From an uncultured Lachnospiraceae bacterium (GTDB lineage: Bacteria; Bacillota; Clostridia; Lachnospirales; Lachnospiraceae), in the NCBI GenBank assembly GCA_947632555.1, contig CANRPU010000015.1:1-59917 (forward strand): a stretch of 59,917 nt of DNA, read 5' to 3'. A program made the translations under genes and the position numbers. Numbering within the stretch: position 1 is the first letter of the stretch; the number at the start of each line of letters is the position of its first letter. The notes under the pieces were generated by a model that had not been told where the DNA came from, did no database searches, and saw only the letters and a program-made list of their open reading frames with translations. Below, piece by piece: positions 7,612 through 16,233 of this stretch.

Positions 7612-8640
7612 ATGCCAAACATACTCGCCATTATTCCCGCTAGAAGCGGCTCAAAATCTGTCAAAGATAAAAATATTCGTATCATGAATGGCAAGCCTAT
7701 GCTGGCTTACAGCATCGAACATGCTCTTCGCTCCAAATTGATCGACCGTGTCATCGTCAGCACAGACAGTCTGGTGTATCAGGAGATTGCCTGTCGATTT
7801 GGTGCAGAAATCCCGTTTTTACGTCCCACCGAGATTTCAATGGACGCCTCTCTTGATATAGAAGTGTTTGATCATGCGTTGCGGTGGCTTGCGAAAAACG
7901 AAAACTATCATGCCGACATTTGCGTTCACCTGCGCCCAACGCATCCGATTCGTGACCCACAGGATATTGACAACATGATTGCACAATTGCTGGCCGATCC
8001 TTCGCTTGACGCGGTGCGTAGCGTTTCTCCAGCCAAGCAGACCCCATACAAAATGTGGCTTTTTCAGGAGCAGGATTCGTGCCTTATGACACCGCTTGTG
8101 AGCTGCGATATACCGGATGCGTATAATGCGCCGCGTCAAAAGCTGCCGCAGGCATATATGCAGAACGCCTGCATTGATGTCATACGTACTTCTACAATCC
8201 TAGAAAAACATTCCATGACTGGAAAACGAATTGCCGGATACAAAATGCAGTATGACTTCGATATTGATACGGAAGAAGAGTTTCTTCGCACGGAGCGGGT
8301 TATGCTCCTTCAACAAGCCATTCACGAAGGGAGAAAGCTGAAAATTTGTTGTGACATTGACGGCGTAATTGCTGCCAAAACGTTGGGAAACAGCTATGAC
8401 AAAGCTACTCCGATGAAAAATAATATCCGTCTACTCAACGCACTTTATGATAGGGGTTTTTACATTGTTCTGTTCACAGCGCGTGGGTACAAAACAGGGA
8501 TTGACTGGAAGGGTGTGACCGTACGGCAGATGGAGGAATGGCACGTCCACTACCATGAACTGCTGTTCGGTAAGCCCGACGCGGATATCTATATAGATGA
8601 CAAATTTTTCGAAATCAGCGATCTAAGCGCAATTCTGTGA
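7612..8640 (+). CDS. CMP-nonulosonate cytidylyltransferase fused to a HAD phosphatase-like domain
   Basis: Residues 1-232 form an acylneuraminate cytidylyltransferase domain, which activates a nonulosonic acid with CTP. Signatures are IIPARSGSKSVKDKNI, VSTDS and the C-terminal DIDTEEEF metal/substrate motif. Residues about 245-342 form a second domain of HAD type: CDIDGVI supplies D248 and D250, LFTARG supplies motif II, and GKPDADIYIDDKFF supplies the lysine and the acidic pair. Its conserved catalytic set suggests an active phosphatase, perhaps acting on a sugar 9-phosphate or related intermediate. Many stand-alone NeuA proteins end after the first domain. The fusion partner's substrate is inference. 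Confidence 0.85.
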   Translation: MPNILAIIPARSGSKSVKDKNIRIMNGKPMLAYSIEHALRSKLIDRVIVSTDSLVYQEIACRFGAEIPFLRPTEISMDASLDIEVFDHALRWLAKNENYHADICVHLRPTHPIRDPQDIDNMIAQLLADPSLDAVRSVSPAKQTPYKMWLFQEQDSCLMTPLVSCDIPDAYNAPRQKLPQAYMQNACIDVIRTSTILEKHSMTGKRIAGYKMQYDFDIDTEEEFLRTERVMLLQQAIHEGRKLKICCDIDGVIAAKTLGNSYDKATPMKNNIRLLNALYDRGFYIVLFTARGYKTGIDWKGVTVRQMEEWHVHYHELLFGKPDADIYIDDKFFEISDLSAIL

Positions 8641-8662
8641 GTGTAAAAAGGAGAAGTAAAAG

Positions 8663-10147
8663 ATGAATTCCTTATTTGAAAACCTGTTTATTTTTGAAAT
8701 GGCAAACAATCACCAGGGTAGCGTGCAGCATGGACTGGACATCATCCATGTACTGGGCGAAGTCAGTCGTAAATATCAAATTAATGCGGCAGTAAAACTA
8801 CAATACCGAGATTTAGATACGATAATCCATCCGGATTACATTGACCGCACAGACGTGAAGCATATCCCACGATTCCTCTCTACCCGCCTGACTAAGGATG
8901 AATTTTACGCATTGGTGCAGGCCATTCGCGACGAGGGAATGCACACAATGTGTACGCCGTTTGACGAGATTTCTGTGGACACCTGCATGGATCATGGAAT
9001 AGAGATCCTTAAAGTTGCAAGTTGCAGTGCAAAGGATTGGCCGCTTTTAGAGGCGGTCGCGAAAACCAAACGTCCGGTGATCCTTTCGACTGGCGGAAAG
9101 ACTTTTTCCGATATGGATAAAATCTATAACTTCATGGTACACCGTGACGTGGACTTCGCCATGCTCCATTGTGTCGGGCTTTATCCGGTAGGCTATGACT
9201 ACGTGCAGCTTAATTGCATGGATAAGATAAAGAATCGTTATCCGGGGATTGCGGTTGGTTATTCCGGTCATGAGAACCCAAAAGATTATACAGTTGCGCA
9301 GATGGCGGTGGCCAAGGGCGCAAATATTTTGGAACGTCATGTCGGACTGGCAACAGAAACTATCAATCTCAATAGCTACTCAACAGATGTACGTGACGTG
9401 GCCGGTTGGATCGAAGCAATCCTGGATGCCCGAAAAATCTGCGGGACAGATAAGAAATTCATCAGCAACGAAGAATTGCAATCCATGAATGAACTTGCAC
9501 GTGGTTGTTATGCGGCAAAGGCAATCAAGGCTGGCGAGGCAATCAAGCGGGAGGATGTATTCTTTGCCATGCCGTGTACCAACGGACAAATGACAAGCGG
9601 TGAATTTCAGGAGGGAACGATTGCAAGCCGGGATTATAGAATGAACGAGGGGATTTTTGAAACGAGGAAGGTTTCGGTCACGTCCGATATGCGCAGTATT
9701 ATCCATGACATCAAAGGGATGCTTTACGAAGCAAAAATTGTCGTCGGGTCGGAGTTTGAACTGGAACTGTCCCACCATTACGGTATTGAACACTTCCGTC
9801 ATTACGGGGCGACACTCATTAGCATCATCAACCGTGAATATTGCAAAAAGCTGATGATCATTCTTCCGGGACAGCAGCACCCGACGCATTACCATAAGGT
9901 TAAAGAAGAAACGTTCCAGGTCCTTTCCGGCACATTGACCCTGACGCTCGACGGTGTAACGAAAGATATCCATACTGGAGAGATCGTGACGGTCGAACGT
10001 GGTGTACCGCATTCGTTTACATCGAAAGATGGCTGCATCTTTGAAGAAGTATCGACGACGCATGTGAAGAACGACTCGTATTATGAGGACAAGCGTGTTG
10101 CCGAGATGGACTTGATGGAGAGGAAAACAATTCTGCGGGATTGGTAA
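8663..10147 (+). CDS. NeuB-type nonulosonic acid synthase fused to a cupin domain
   Basis: This 494-residue protein begins with a NeuB TIM barrel (residues 1-270), which condenses phosphoenolpyruvate with a hexosamine or hexose to make a nonulosonic acid. Signatures include MANNHQGSVQHG, VKLQYRD, MCTPFDE, VASCSA and LSTGGKT, then GYSGHE and ILERHVGL. An antifreeze/SAF-like domain follows at about 285-345 (ARGCYAAKAIKAGEAI). A cupin domain occupies about 385-470, with the metal-binding HPTHYHKVKEETFQ and the second motif GVPHSF. Classical NeuB ends after SAF, so the cupin is extra. It lies 22 bp after the cytidylyltransferase. No NeuC-type 2-epimerase is in the cluster. Confidence 0.88.
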   Translation: MNSLFENLFIFEMANNHQGSVQHGLDIIHVLGEVSRKYQINAAVKLQYRDLDTIIHPDYIDRTDVKHIPRFLSTRLTKDEFYALVQAIRDEGMHTMCTPFDEISVDTCMDHGIEILKVASCSAKDWPLLEAVAKTKRPVILSTGGKTFSDMDKIYNFMVHRDVDFAMLHCVGLYPVGYDYVQLNCMDKIKNRYPGIAVGYSGHENPKDYTVAQMAVAKGANILERHVGLATETINLNSYSTDVRDVAGWIEAILDARKICGTDKKFISNEELQSMNELARGCYAAKAIKAGEAIKREDVFFAMPCTNGQMTSGEFQEGTIASRDYRMNEGIFETRKVSVTSDMRSIIHDIKGMLYEAKIVVGSEFELELSHHYGIEHFRHYGATLISIINREYCKKLMIILPGQQHPTHYHKVKEETFQVLSGTLTLTLDGVTKDIHTGEIVTVERGVPHSFTSKDGCIFEEVSTTHVKNDSYYEDKRVAEMDLMERKTILRDW

Positions 10148-10193
10148 GTTTATACTATAACACACGAGTAAAATATTATGGGGGATAGTTATT

Positions 10194-11330
10194 ATGAATA
10201 AACCTGTTCCAAAGAAAATATTGCTTGTTATCGGTGGGAATATGGTCAACAGGGGCGTGGAATCATTTTTGATCAAATGGGTCAGGTGTGCTCCCAAGAA
10301 TGCCTATCAATTTGACTTGTATATTCCTGGGCAGATAAAAAGCCAAAGCACAGCAGATAAATTGACTTCCGAAGATGTACGGCTGATTTCTGAGGGAGAT
10401 ATAAATTCGGTGGGTAAGATTGTAAAATATAGACAGATTGCAAAACATCTATCTGACATTTTGCATAGTACACACTATGATTTTGTACATATCAACACAG
10501 GAAGCATAACCATCATTGCCCTCACAGTGGCTGTAGCATATCGTCTTGGATATGATGACTGTTGTATAGTACACTCTCATAACGCGGTTGCAGAAAAAAT
10601 CTGGTTAAAAAAAGCAATATATGATTTTCTAAGAATATATATTGTTCGGAACGTCAATATATACGCGGCGTGTTCAAAAAAAGCTGCTAAATATTTATTT
10701 GGGAAAAAAAGCGCGGATAAAGCTATAATTGTAAACAATTGTATTGATACGGATGTATTTCGCTTTTCACAACAGGATAGAGAAGATTATAGAAAAAAAC
10801 TTGGGGTTGAGAATAATGTGTTAATAGGTCATGTCGGAGCCTTTGATATACAAAAAAATCATAGTTTTTTGCTTAAGGCATTTTACAGTGCAAATCAAAG
10901 CAATCAGAATGTACGCCTTCTTTTGATTGGGAATGGTGACTTAGAAAAAATTATTCAGGATAAAATACAGGAATATAACCTGACATCTCAGGTGATTCAC
11001 ATCGAGGCAACAGATGAAGTGCAAAAATATATGTGTGCCATGGATATTTTTGTACTTCCCAGCTTGTTTGAAGGTCTGCCAATCGTGGGAGTAGAAGCGC
11101 AGGCTAATGGGTTGCCATGTATCTTTTCCGATACCATTACGAGAGAAATTGGTTTATGCGATAATGTTGACTTTTTACCAATAACAGATTCTGAACTGTG
11201 GGGAAAACGTATGATAGAACAAGGAATGGAAAAGCATAATAGAGAAAACGCATGGCTGACAGTAAAAGAAAAAGGATATGATATTTCGCACTTGAAAGAA
11301 CAGCTTATACAGCTTTATGAGGATAAGTAA
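10194..11330 (+). CDS. Family 4 glycosyltransferase (GT-B fold)
   Basis: This 378-residue protein has the two Rossmann domains of family 4 glycosyltransferases. The N-terminal domain carries the loop VNRGVESFLIKWV and HSHNAVAEK. The C-terminal domain shows LIGHVGAFDIQKNHSFLLKA, the LLIGNGDLE strand and PSLFEGLPIVGVEAQ, which holds the E-x7-E motif. It likely adds an internal sugar to the repeat unit on the cytosolic side. It starts 46 bp after the NeuB fusion with GGGGGAT as ribosome site, and its end overlaps a possible early start of the next gene. Its lower GC content differs from the NeuA/NeuB pair. Confidence 0.88.
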   Translation: MNKPVPKKILLVIGGNMVNRGVESFLIKWVRCAPKNAYQFDLYIPGQIKSQSTADKLTSEDVRLISEGDINSVGKIVKYRQIAKHLSDILHSTHYDFVHINTGSITIIALTVAVAYRLGYDDCCIVHSHNAVAEKIWLKKAIYDFLRIYIVRNVNIYAACSKKAAKYLFGKKSADKAIIVNNCIDTDVFRFSQQDREDYRKKLGVENNVLIGHVGAFDIQKNHSFLLKAFYSANQSNQNVRLLLIGNGDLEKIIQDKIQEYNLTSQVIHIEATDEVQKYMCAMDIFVLPSLFEGLPIVGVEAQANGLPCIFSDTITREIGLCDNVDFLPITDSELWGKRMIEQGMEKHNRENAWLTVKEKGYDISHLKEQLIQLYEDK

Positions 11331-11349
11331 ACTATTAAAGGGAACAAAT

Positions 11350-12501
11350 ATGGACATACTTTCGAAAACGTATATCATTTTATTTTTAATATTTCTTTGC
11401 ATAAAAAAACGGATTCGTTTGTCCCGGCGATTAATGCTTTTACTTTGGGGATTTTTTACGGTTTCATTAGCAACAGTGGCATATAACATTGATTTGAAAC
11501 CCGTATGGGATGCAGTGCGACATTTTTCCATCATCGACCGAATAAGAGCGTCAGGGTCTTCGTTTTGGAAGTTCATGAATCCAATGACTCAAGCTATACA
11601 AGGAAATAGTGAGTATACATCACAGATCACTTTTAAGGTGATTCAATGGGTTGTCGCTCGTTTTACAGATGATAATTATCTACTACTCTTTTTTACTACT
11701 TTTATTGTATATGGAATTATCGGGTATATCAATTATGATTGGTCAAAAGATCATAATGCTTTTAGTATATTATCGATAGCGTTATGTTTTCTCTTTCTCC
11801 CCTATCTTTATGTCGTAACTGGGATCAGAAACGGCTTGGCTGCTACCATTGCGGGTTTGTCAATTTATCTTTATTTATATAAAAAGAAATCGCTATGGCT
11901 GTACATTGCTCTTATGCTGTTTGGGAGTACAATACATCCGGCAATTTTGCTGACAGTGCCTTTTGTCATTTTAGCTCGATTAAAGGTTGGCCTGAAAGGT
12001 GTATTGGGTGTGCTTATCATACTATTTGTTTCACCCTGGATTGCTCGGTGGATGGCTGCATCAAATGTTTTATTTTTTAGACTAATTGGAGGAAAATATT
12101 TATCCTATACTTCAGATACTCAATATCGAAACGCACGTTTTGCATTGTATAGTGTTCTTGTGTTAACGGCGATTTTTTCGTTCATATACTTAAAATCATA
12201 TAATAAAATCAATCATGATTCTTTATATTCAAAAGAACAAGATTTACTTAACTTTTTGGGATTATACTCAATTTATATTTTCTCAAATATCGGGAATTAT
12301 GATATGGTTTTAAGACCAGCTTATGTCTTAGGTTCACTGTCACCAGTGATGACATTTATTTTATTGGACAGTCACTTATGGAGTAGTGTCAAGAATCAAA
12401 AAATATTTGTTCTTATACGAATAGCAGTTATAGTTGTTTGTGCTGTTCTTTGTGTATATGTGAACGGGCGTTACGTCATAGATCTTAGTAGTTACCTGTA
12501 A
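11350..12501 (+). CDS. EpsG-family polysaccharide polymerase (Wzy-like)
   Basis: This polytopic membrane protein of 383 residues has about ten predicted hydrophobic helices and resembles EpsG/Wzy-type polymerases, which join lipid-linked repeat units on the outer face of the membrane. Family-like features are the FLPYLYVVTGIRNGLA segment near residues 150-165 and FGSTIHPAILL near 195. I chose ATG 11350, with AAAGGGAAC upstream; ATG 11317 would overlap the previous gene and add 11 residues. It is the only polymerase candidate in the cluster and pairs logically with the flippase at 16234. The assignment rests on topology and weak motifs. Confidence 0.75.
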   Translation: MDILSKTYIILFLIFLCIKKRIRLSRRLMLLLWGFFTVSLATVAYNIDLKPVWDAVRHFSIIDRIRASGSSFWKFMNPMTQAIQGNSEYTSQITFKVIQWVVARFTDDNYLLLFFTTFIVYGIIGYINYDWSKDHNAFSILSIALCFLFLPYLYVVTGIRNGLAATIAGLSIYLYLYKKKSLWLYIALMLFGSTIHPAILLTVPFVILARLKVGLKGVLGVLIILFVSPWIARWMAASNVLFFRLIGGKYLSYTSDTQYRNARFALYSVLVLTAIFSFIYLKSYNKINHDSLYSKEQDLLNFLGLYSIYIFSNIGNYDMVLRPAYVLGSLSPVMTFILLDSHLWSSVKNQKIFVLIRIAVIVVCAVLCVYVNGRYVIDLSSYL

Positions 12502-12601
12502 GTGGAAAGAAAATTGTTTATTTTTGATAATTTTATATAGTCTGCAAAAACACCATCAAATGCATTGTGATATTGTTCATGAAAATTAATATGGAGGAAA
12601 A

Positions 12602-13495
12602 ATGACAACTGTACAGGAAAAAGAACTTGGCGTTCTCAAGGAAATAACAAAAGTTTTAGAAAAAAATGGATTGCATTATTGCGCCATAGGTGGGACCTGC
12701 CTCGGTGCAGTGCGGCACAAAGGGTTCATTCCGTGGGATGATGATGTTGATATTGTGTTGCCACGACAGGAGTATGAACTATTTAGAACAAAAATATATA
12801 CCCAATTGCCGAAGCATCTTTTGAAATTGGATTATGAAGATTCTGAACCATATGATCATCTATATATGAAAATACATGATTCAACTACTTCATTGATTCA
12901 AAAAGATTCATATCCCGGAAAAATCACTGGAGCGTTCGTTGACGTGTATCCGTTGGACGGTAGACCGGATCAATTATGGCGCAGAAGACTGTGGTTTACA
13001 AAGTATTATTTTCTCATGATGTCCAACAAAAGAAGGCGTGCAGTAAAGGCAAAAATCACCAGCCCTCGTGAATTGGCAAAGGAAGTCTATGGCGAAATTT
13101 TAAAAAATTTGTTTCGCTACAACTATTTTACGGACAAGTTACAAGTTTTGTTAAGCAAATACGATGTTTCTCAGTGTAGAACCGCTATTTGGAACGGCGC
13201 AGGAAGACATGTGGCAAAACGGTATGATTATGACTTGCTGTTTCTCAGTGAATGGTTCACCGACACCATTCCTGTACCGTTTGAGGATACGACGATACAA
13301 ATTCCAAGACAGTATCACGAATATCTTACAACGCATTATGGCGATTATATGCAACTACCACCTGAAAATGAACGTGGTAGCTGGCACAATATTGTGATTA
13401 GTGATATGGAAACGCCTTGCAAGTATTATGCAAATTTAATTGCTGAAGGCAAGATCGATATGAAAGCTCAACTTATAAAGGAGAAAAAACAGTAA
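12602..13495 (+). CDS. LicD-family phosphotransferase
   Basis: This 297-residue LicD protein is expected to transfer a phospho-substituent from a CDP-activated donor (phosphocholine in the founding member) onto a glycan. The N-terminal catalytic block is intact: HYCAIGGTCLGAVRHKG, then GFIPWDDDVDIVLPR with its acidic cluster. GAFVDVYPLDG follows near residue 110, and the C-terminal part has IPVPFEDTTIQIPRQYHEYL and THYGDYM, typical of the family. ATG 12602 has GGAGG just upstream. Its stop overlaps the start of a cytidylyltransferase (TAATG), which would provide its CDP-linked donor. The transferred group is unknown. Confidence 0.88.
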   Translation: MTTVQEKELGVLKEITKVLEKNGLHYCAIGGTCLGAVRHKGFIPWDDDVDIVLPRQEYELFRTKIYTQLPKHLLKLDYEDSEPYDHLYMKIHDSTTSLIQKDSYPGKITGAFVDVYPLDGRPDQLWRRRLWFTKYYFLMMSNKRRRAVKAKITSPRELAKEVYGEILKNLFRYNYFTDKLQVLLSKYDVSQCRTAIWNGAGRHVAKRYDYDLLFLSEWFTDTIPVPFEDTTIQIPRQYHEYLTTHYGDYMQLPPENERGSWHNIVISDMETPCKYYANLIAEGKIDMKAQLIKEKKQ

Positions 13496-13929
13496 TGACC
13501 ATTGGATACACTACAGGAGTATATGACTTATTCCACATAGGTCACTTAAACCTATTTAAGAATGCAAAAGGTCTTTGCGACAAACTTGTTGTGGGTGTTA
13601 CAGTTGACGAACTTGTGTCCTACAAGGGGAAACAGGCGATGATTCCCTTTGAAGACCGGATCGAACTCGTGCGTAGCTGCAAGTATGTGGATGCGGCTGT
13701 GCCTCAATACGATATGGACAAGCTTACAGCGTGCAAAAAGCTTGGTGCGGCAATTCTTTTTGTTGGCGATGATTGGTACGCCACCGAAAAGTGGCAGGAG
13801 TATGAAAAGCAATTTGCAGCCGAAGGAATAAAAATCATATATTTTCCGTATACAAAGGGAACGTCATCGACCAAGATAAGGAAAGCGTTGGAGTCTGTTA
13901 GAATACATAACTTAGAGGATCTGAAATGA
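13495..13929 (+). CDS. Glycerol-3-phosphate cytidylyltransferase-like nucleotidyltransferase
   Basis: This 144-residue protein matches the small nucleotidyltransferases of the TagD type: GYTTGVYDLFHIGHLNL holds the HIGH motif (HxGH), and GTSSTKIR is the second signature. It makes a CDP-activated alcohol or amino-alcohol from CTP and the phosphorylated precursor. Its start overlaps the LicD stop, with AAAGGAG upstream, so the two proteins are likely made together and act in sequence: activation, then transfer. Whether the substrate is glycerol phosphate or another phospho-alcohol cannot be told from sequence. Confidence 0.85.
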   Translation: MTIGYTTGVYDLFHIGHLNLFKNAKGLCDKLVVGVTVDELVSYKGKQAMIPFEDRIELVRSCKYVDAAVPQYDMDKLTACKKLGAAILFVGDDWYATEKWQEYEKQFAAEGIKIIYFPYTKGTSSTKIRKALESVRIHNLEDLK

Positions 13930-13956
13930 TACTCAACGATTGGAGGAAAAGATGAG

Positions 13957-15075
13957 ATGGACGAAAACAGTTTTATCAATGAATATCTATTGGATTTAAG
14001 ACCATATAAGGCAGCCTCACAGGAAATATGGTCAATGTCGCGGGATATGAAAGAAAGCGCTTTAAAGCTTGATTGGAATGAAGCGACTATTGAACCATCT
14101 CCCAAAGTAAAACAGGAAATAACGGACTTTATCTCCTCGGAGGATTTTTTCAGATTATATCCCGCTATATATAATGATGAATTGATAAAGCTGTTGTCTT
14201 TATATGCTAATGTTCCGAAATTGAATGTTCAATACTTTGCCAGCTCGGATGCATTGCATGAATATATTGGGAAGTTATATCTTTCTGTTGGGGACAAGGT
14301 CATGATTTTGCAGCCGTCATATGACAATTTTCGCTCGACTGCTGCGGCAAACGGAGCAAATATATTTTTTTCTGACATGACAGAGGATTTTAGATTTGAT
14401 TTTGAAAAAATAAAAAGAGATATCAAAAATGAATCCCCCAAGTTTGTTTATATATGCAATCCAAATAATCCGTCCGGCGATATATTAACACCTGATCAAA
14501 TTGAACAACTGTTGAATGAATATCCAGGGGTTTTGTTTTTGATAGACGAAGCGTATTCCGAATTTGCCTATCAGACAGTTAATCAGTTGGCGTTAAAGCA
14601 TAATAATATTCTTATCACACATACCATGTCCAAGGCATTTGCATTGGCTAATATGAGATTTGGCTATTTAGTTGCTTCCGTTGATAATATAGATGCTGTC
14701 AATCGAATACGAAATCCCAAGAATATCTCTACTATTTCACAAATTGCGGTCAGATCGGCATTAAACAATATTGACTATATGTGGGAATACGTAAAGGAAG
14801 TGAACATAGCAAGGGAATGGTTCTATGATAGATTGATCCATACTGATTTTTCACAAAAAATACAAGTTTTTCCGAGCAAGGCAAATTTCATGTTAATAAA
14901 ATGTCATGACATGAATGTAAAAAGTAAGATTTTTTATCACTTAAGAAATAAGAGGATCTTCGTTCGTCAGCTCCAACAATGTGAATCGGTTCTTGATTGT
15001 ATAAGAATCACTATAGGAACGCAGGAGCAGATGGAAAGAGTTTACAATGAAATCTGCGAGGCGTTAAAACAGTAA
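13957..15075 (+). CDS. Class I/II PLP enzyme, HisC/CobD-like
   Basis: This 372-residue fold-type I PLP enzyme resembles histidinol-phosphate aminotransferase and the related threonine-phosphate decarboxylase CobD. Visible motifs are LDWNEATIEPSP at the N-terminus, FVYICNPNNPSGDIL (the NPNNPSG loop), FLIDEAYSEFAYQ, and THTMSKAFALANMRFGY with the PLP-binding lysine (about residue 227) and arginine. A C-terminal FVRQLQQC and RITIGT follow the family pattern. GGAGGAAAAG lies before ATG 13957. Its place directly after LicD and the cytidylyltransferase suggests that it makes an amino-alcohol phosphate or amino sugar precursor. A decarboxylase role is attractive but unproven. Confidence 0.75.
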   Translation: MDENSFINEYLLDLRPYKAASQEIWSMSRDMKESALKLDWNEATIEPSPKVKQEITDFISSEDFFRLYPAIYNDELIKLLSLYANVPKLNVQYFASSDALHEYIGKLYLSVGDKVMILQPSYDNFRSTAAANGANIFFSDMTEDFRFDFEKIKRDIKNESPKFVYICNPNNPSGDILTPDQIEQLLNEYPGVLFLIDEAYSEFAYQTVNQLALKHNNILITHTMSKAFALANMRFGYLVASVDNIDAVNRIRNPKNISTISQIAVRSALNNIDYMWEYVKEVNIAREWFYDRLIHTDFSQKIQVFPSKANFMLIKCHDMNVKSKIFYHLRNKRIFVRQLQQCESVLDCIRITIGTQEQMERVYNEICEALKQ

Positions 15076-15160
15076 AATACAAGTAGCTTTGTTGTGACTC
15101 AAAATTAAACAGTGTATTGATAGTTTATCAATATATAAAATCATATCGGAGGTAATTAAA

Positions 15161-16216
15161 ATGGTAGACAAGAATTTTTGCATGAGTTCGTATCTTACGT
15201 TTAGGTGCATCGTCAAAGATGACATGGAATTTGCGGAAGGGCTGCATCATTCTAAGGATATTTCGTATCCCGATGAAAAAAAGATTTTCGTACGTACTGC
15301 AGATGATATTGCAAAAGCATATAAAAAGCTGTTTGAGGAAAAAGAGAATGATGTGAAATTAGGCATAATGCTTTCCGGCGGAATGGATTCGGCGTGTTTG
15401 GCTGCATTTATGAAGCCGGGAACGGATGCATATACATTTCGTTTCCTTGGGGGCAAATTCAGAAATGATGACATGAGAAGGGCGGAAAAATTCGCAGAGA
15501 AATACAAGTTGAAACTTCATTATGTTGATATAGACTGGAATGTCTGCGAAAAGAATGTCGATACGCTTATGAAGATGAAAGGAGCTCCTGTACACCCGAT
15601 CGAACCGCAGGTAATGGAAGCGGCTTTGCAAGCACAGCAGGACGGCGTTGAGATGATGGTTGTAGCCGACGGAAGCGATCTGGTTTTTGGCGGTATGGAT
15701 AAAATGCTGTCGAGGGACTGGGATTATGACGAATGGATCAAATTCTTTACGTTCCTTGACCCCAAAGAAGTTTTAAATGAACCTGTTTCCATGGACTTTG
15801 TATTTGCCCCGTATAAACTCGAAAATAACAAAATTGATTACATGAGATTTATGGACGAAGTTTTTGCGCATGAGTCAAACGGTGTCTTCTGCAACGCATT
15901 TATCACTGCCGGAATGAAATACACACCATACTATGATCCGTCGGGAATGGTAAAAATGGCCGAACCGTTAGATCTGCAAAGAGTACGGAACGGCGAATCA
16001 AAGTATTTAATCAGAGAGCTCTTTAAGATGTGCTATCCCGAATTTGACATTCCTGAAAAGGTACCCATGCCGAGGCCTGTCGATTACTATTTTGAAAATT
16101 ATACTGGTCCCACACGGCCCGAATTTAAGAAGAATCTTGATATGTCAAAATTCACTGGCAACCAGAAATGGCAGATGTGGTGTCTTGAAAGATTTTTGAA
16201 CAATTTAGATAAATAA
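15161..16216 (+). CDS. Asparagine-synthetase-like ATP-pyrophosphatase domain protein
   Basis: This 351-residue protein has the synthetase half of asparagine synthase, including the ATP-pyrophosphatase loop LGIMLSGGMDSACLAAF (SGGMDS at about residue 71) and a VVADGSDLVFGG stretch. The N-terminal glutamine amidohydrolase domain with its catalytic Cys2 is absent, so ammonia or another amine must be the acceptor. Relatives in surface glycan loci make amides on sugars or peptides. It is separated from the PLP gene by 85 bp with GGAGG before ATG 15161. I infer adenylation of a carboxylate and amide formation on a cluster product. Confidence 0.75.
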   Translation: MVDKNFCMSSYLTFRCIVKDDMEFAEGLHHSKDISYPDEKKIFVRTADDIAKAYKKLFEEKENDVKLGIMLSGGMDSACLAAFMKPGTDAYTFRFLGGKFRNDDMRRAEKFAEKYKLKLHYVDIDWNVCEKNVDTLMKMKGAPVHPIEPQVMEAALQAQQDGVEMMVVADGSDLVFGGMDKMLSRDWDYDEWIKFFTFLDPKEVLNEPVSMDFVFAPYKLENNKIDYMRFMDEVFAHESNGVFCNAFITAGMKYTPYYDPSGMVKMAEPLDLQRVRNGESKYLIRELFKMCYPEFDIPEKVPMPRPVDYYFENYTGPTRPEFKKNLDMSKFTGNQKWQMWCLERFLNNLDK

Positions 16217-16233
16217 GGAAGGAAGTTCTCCCA

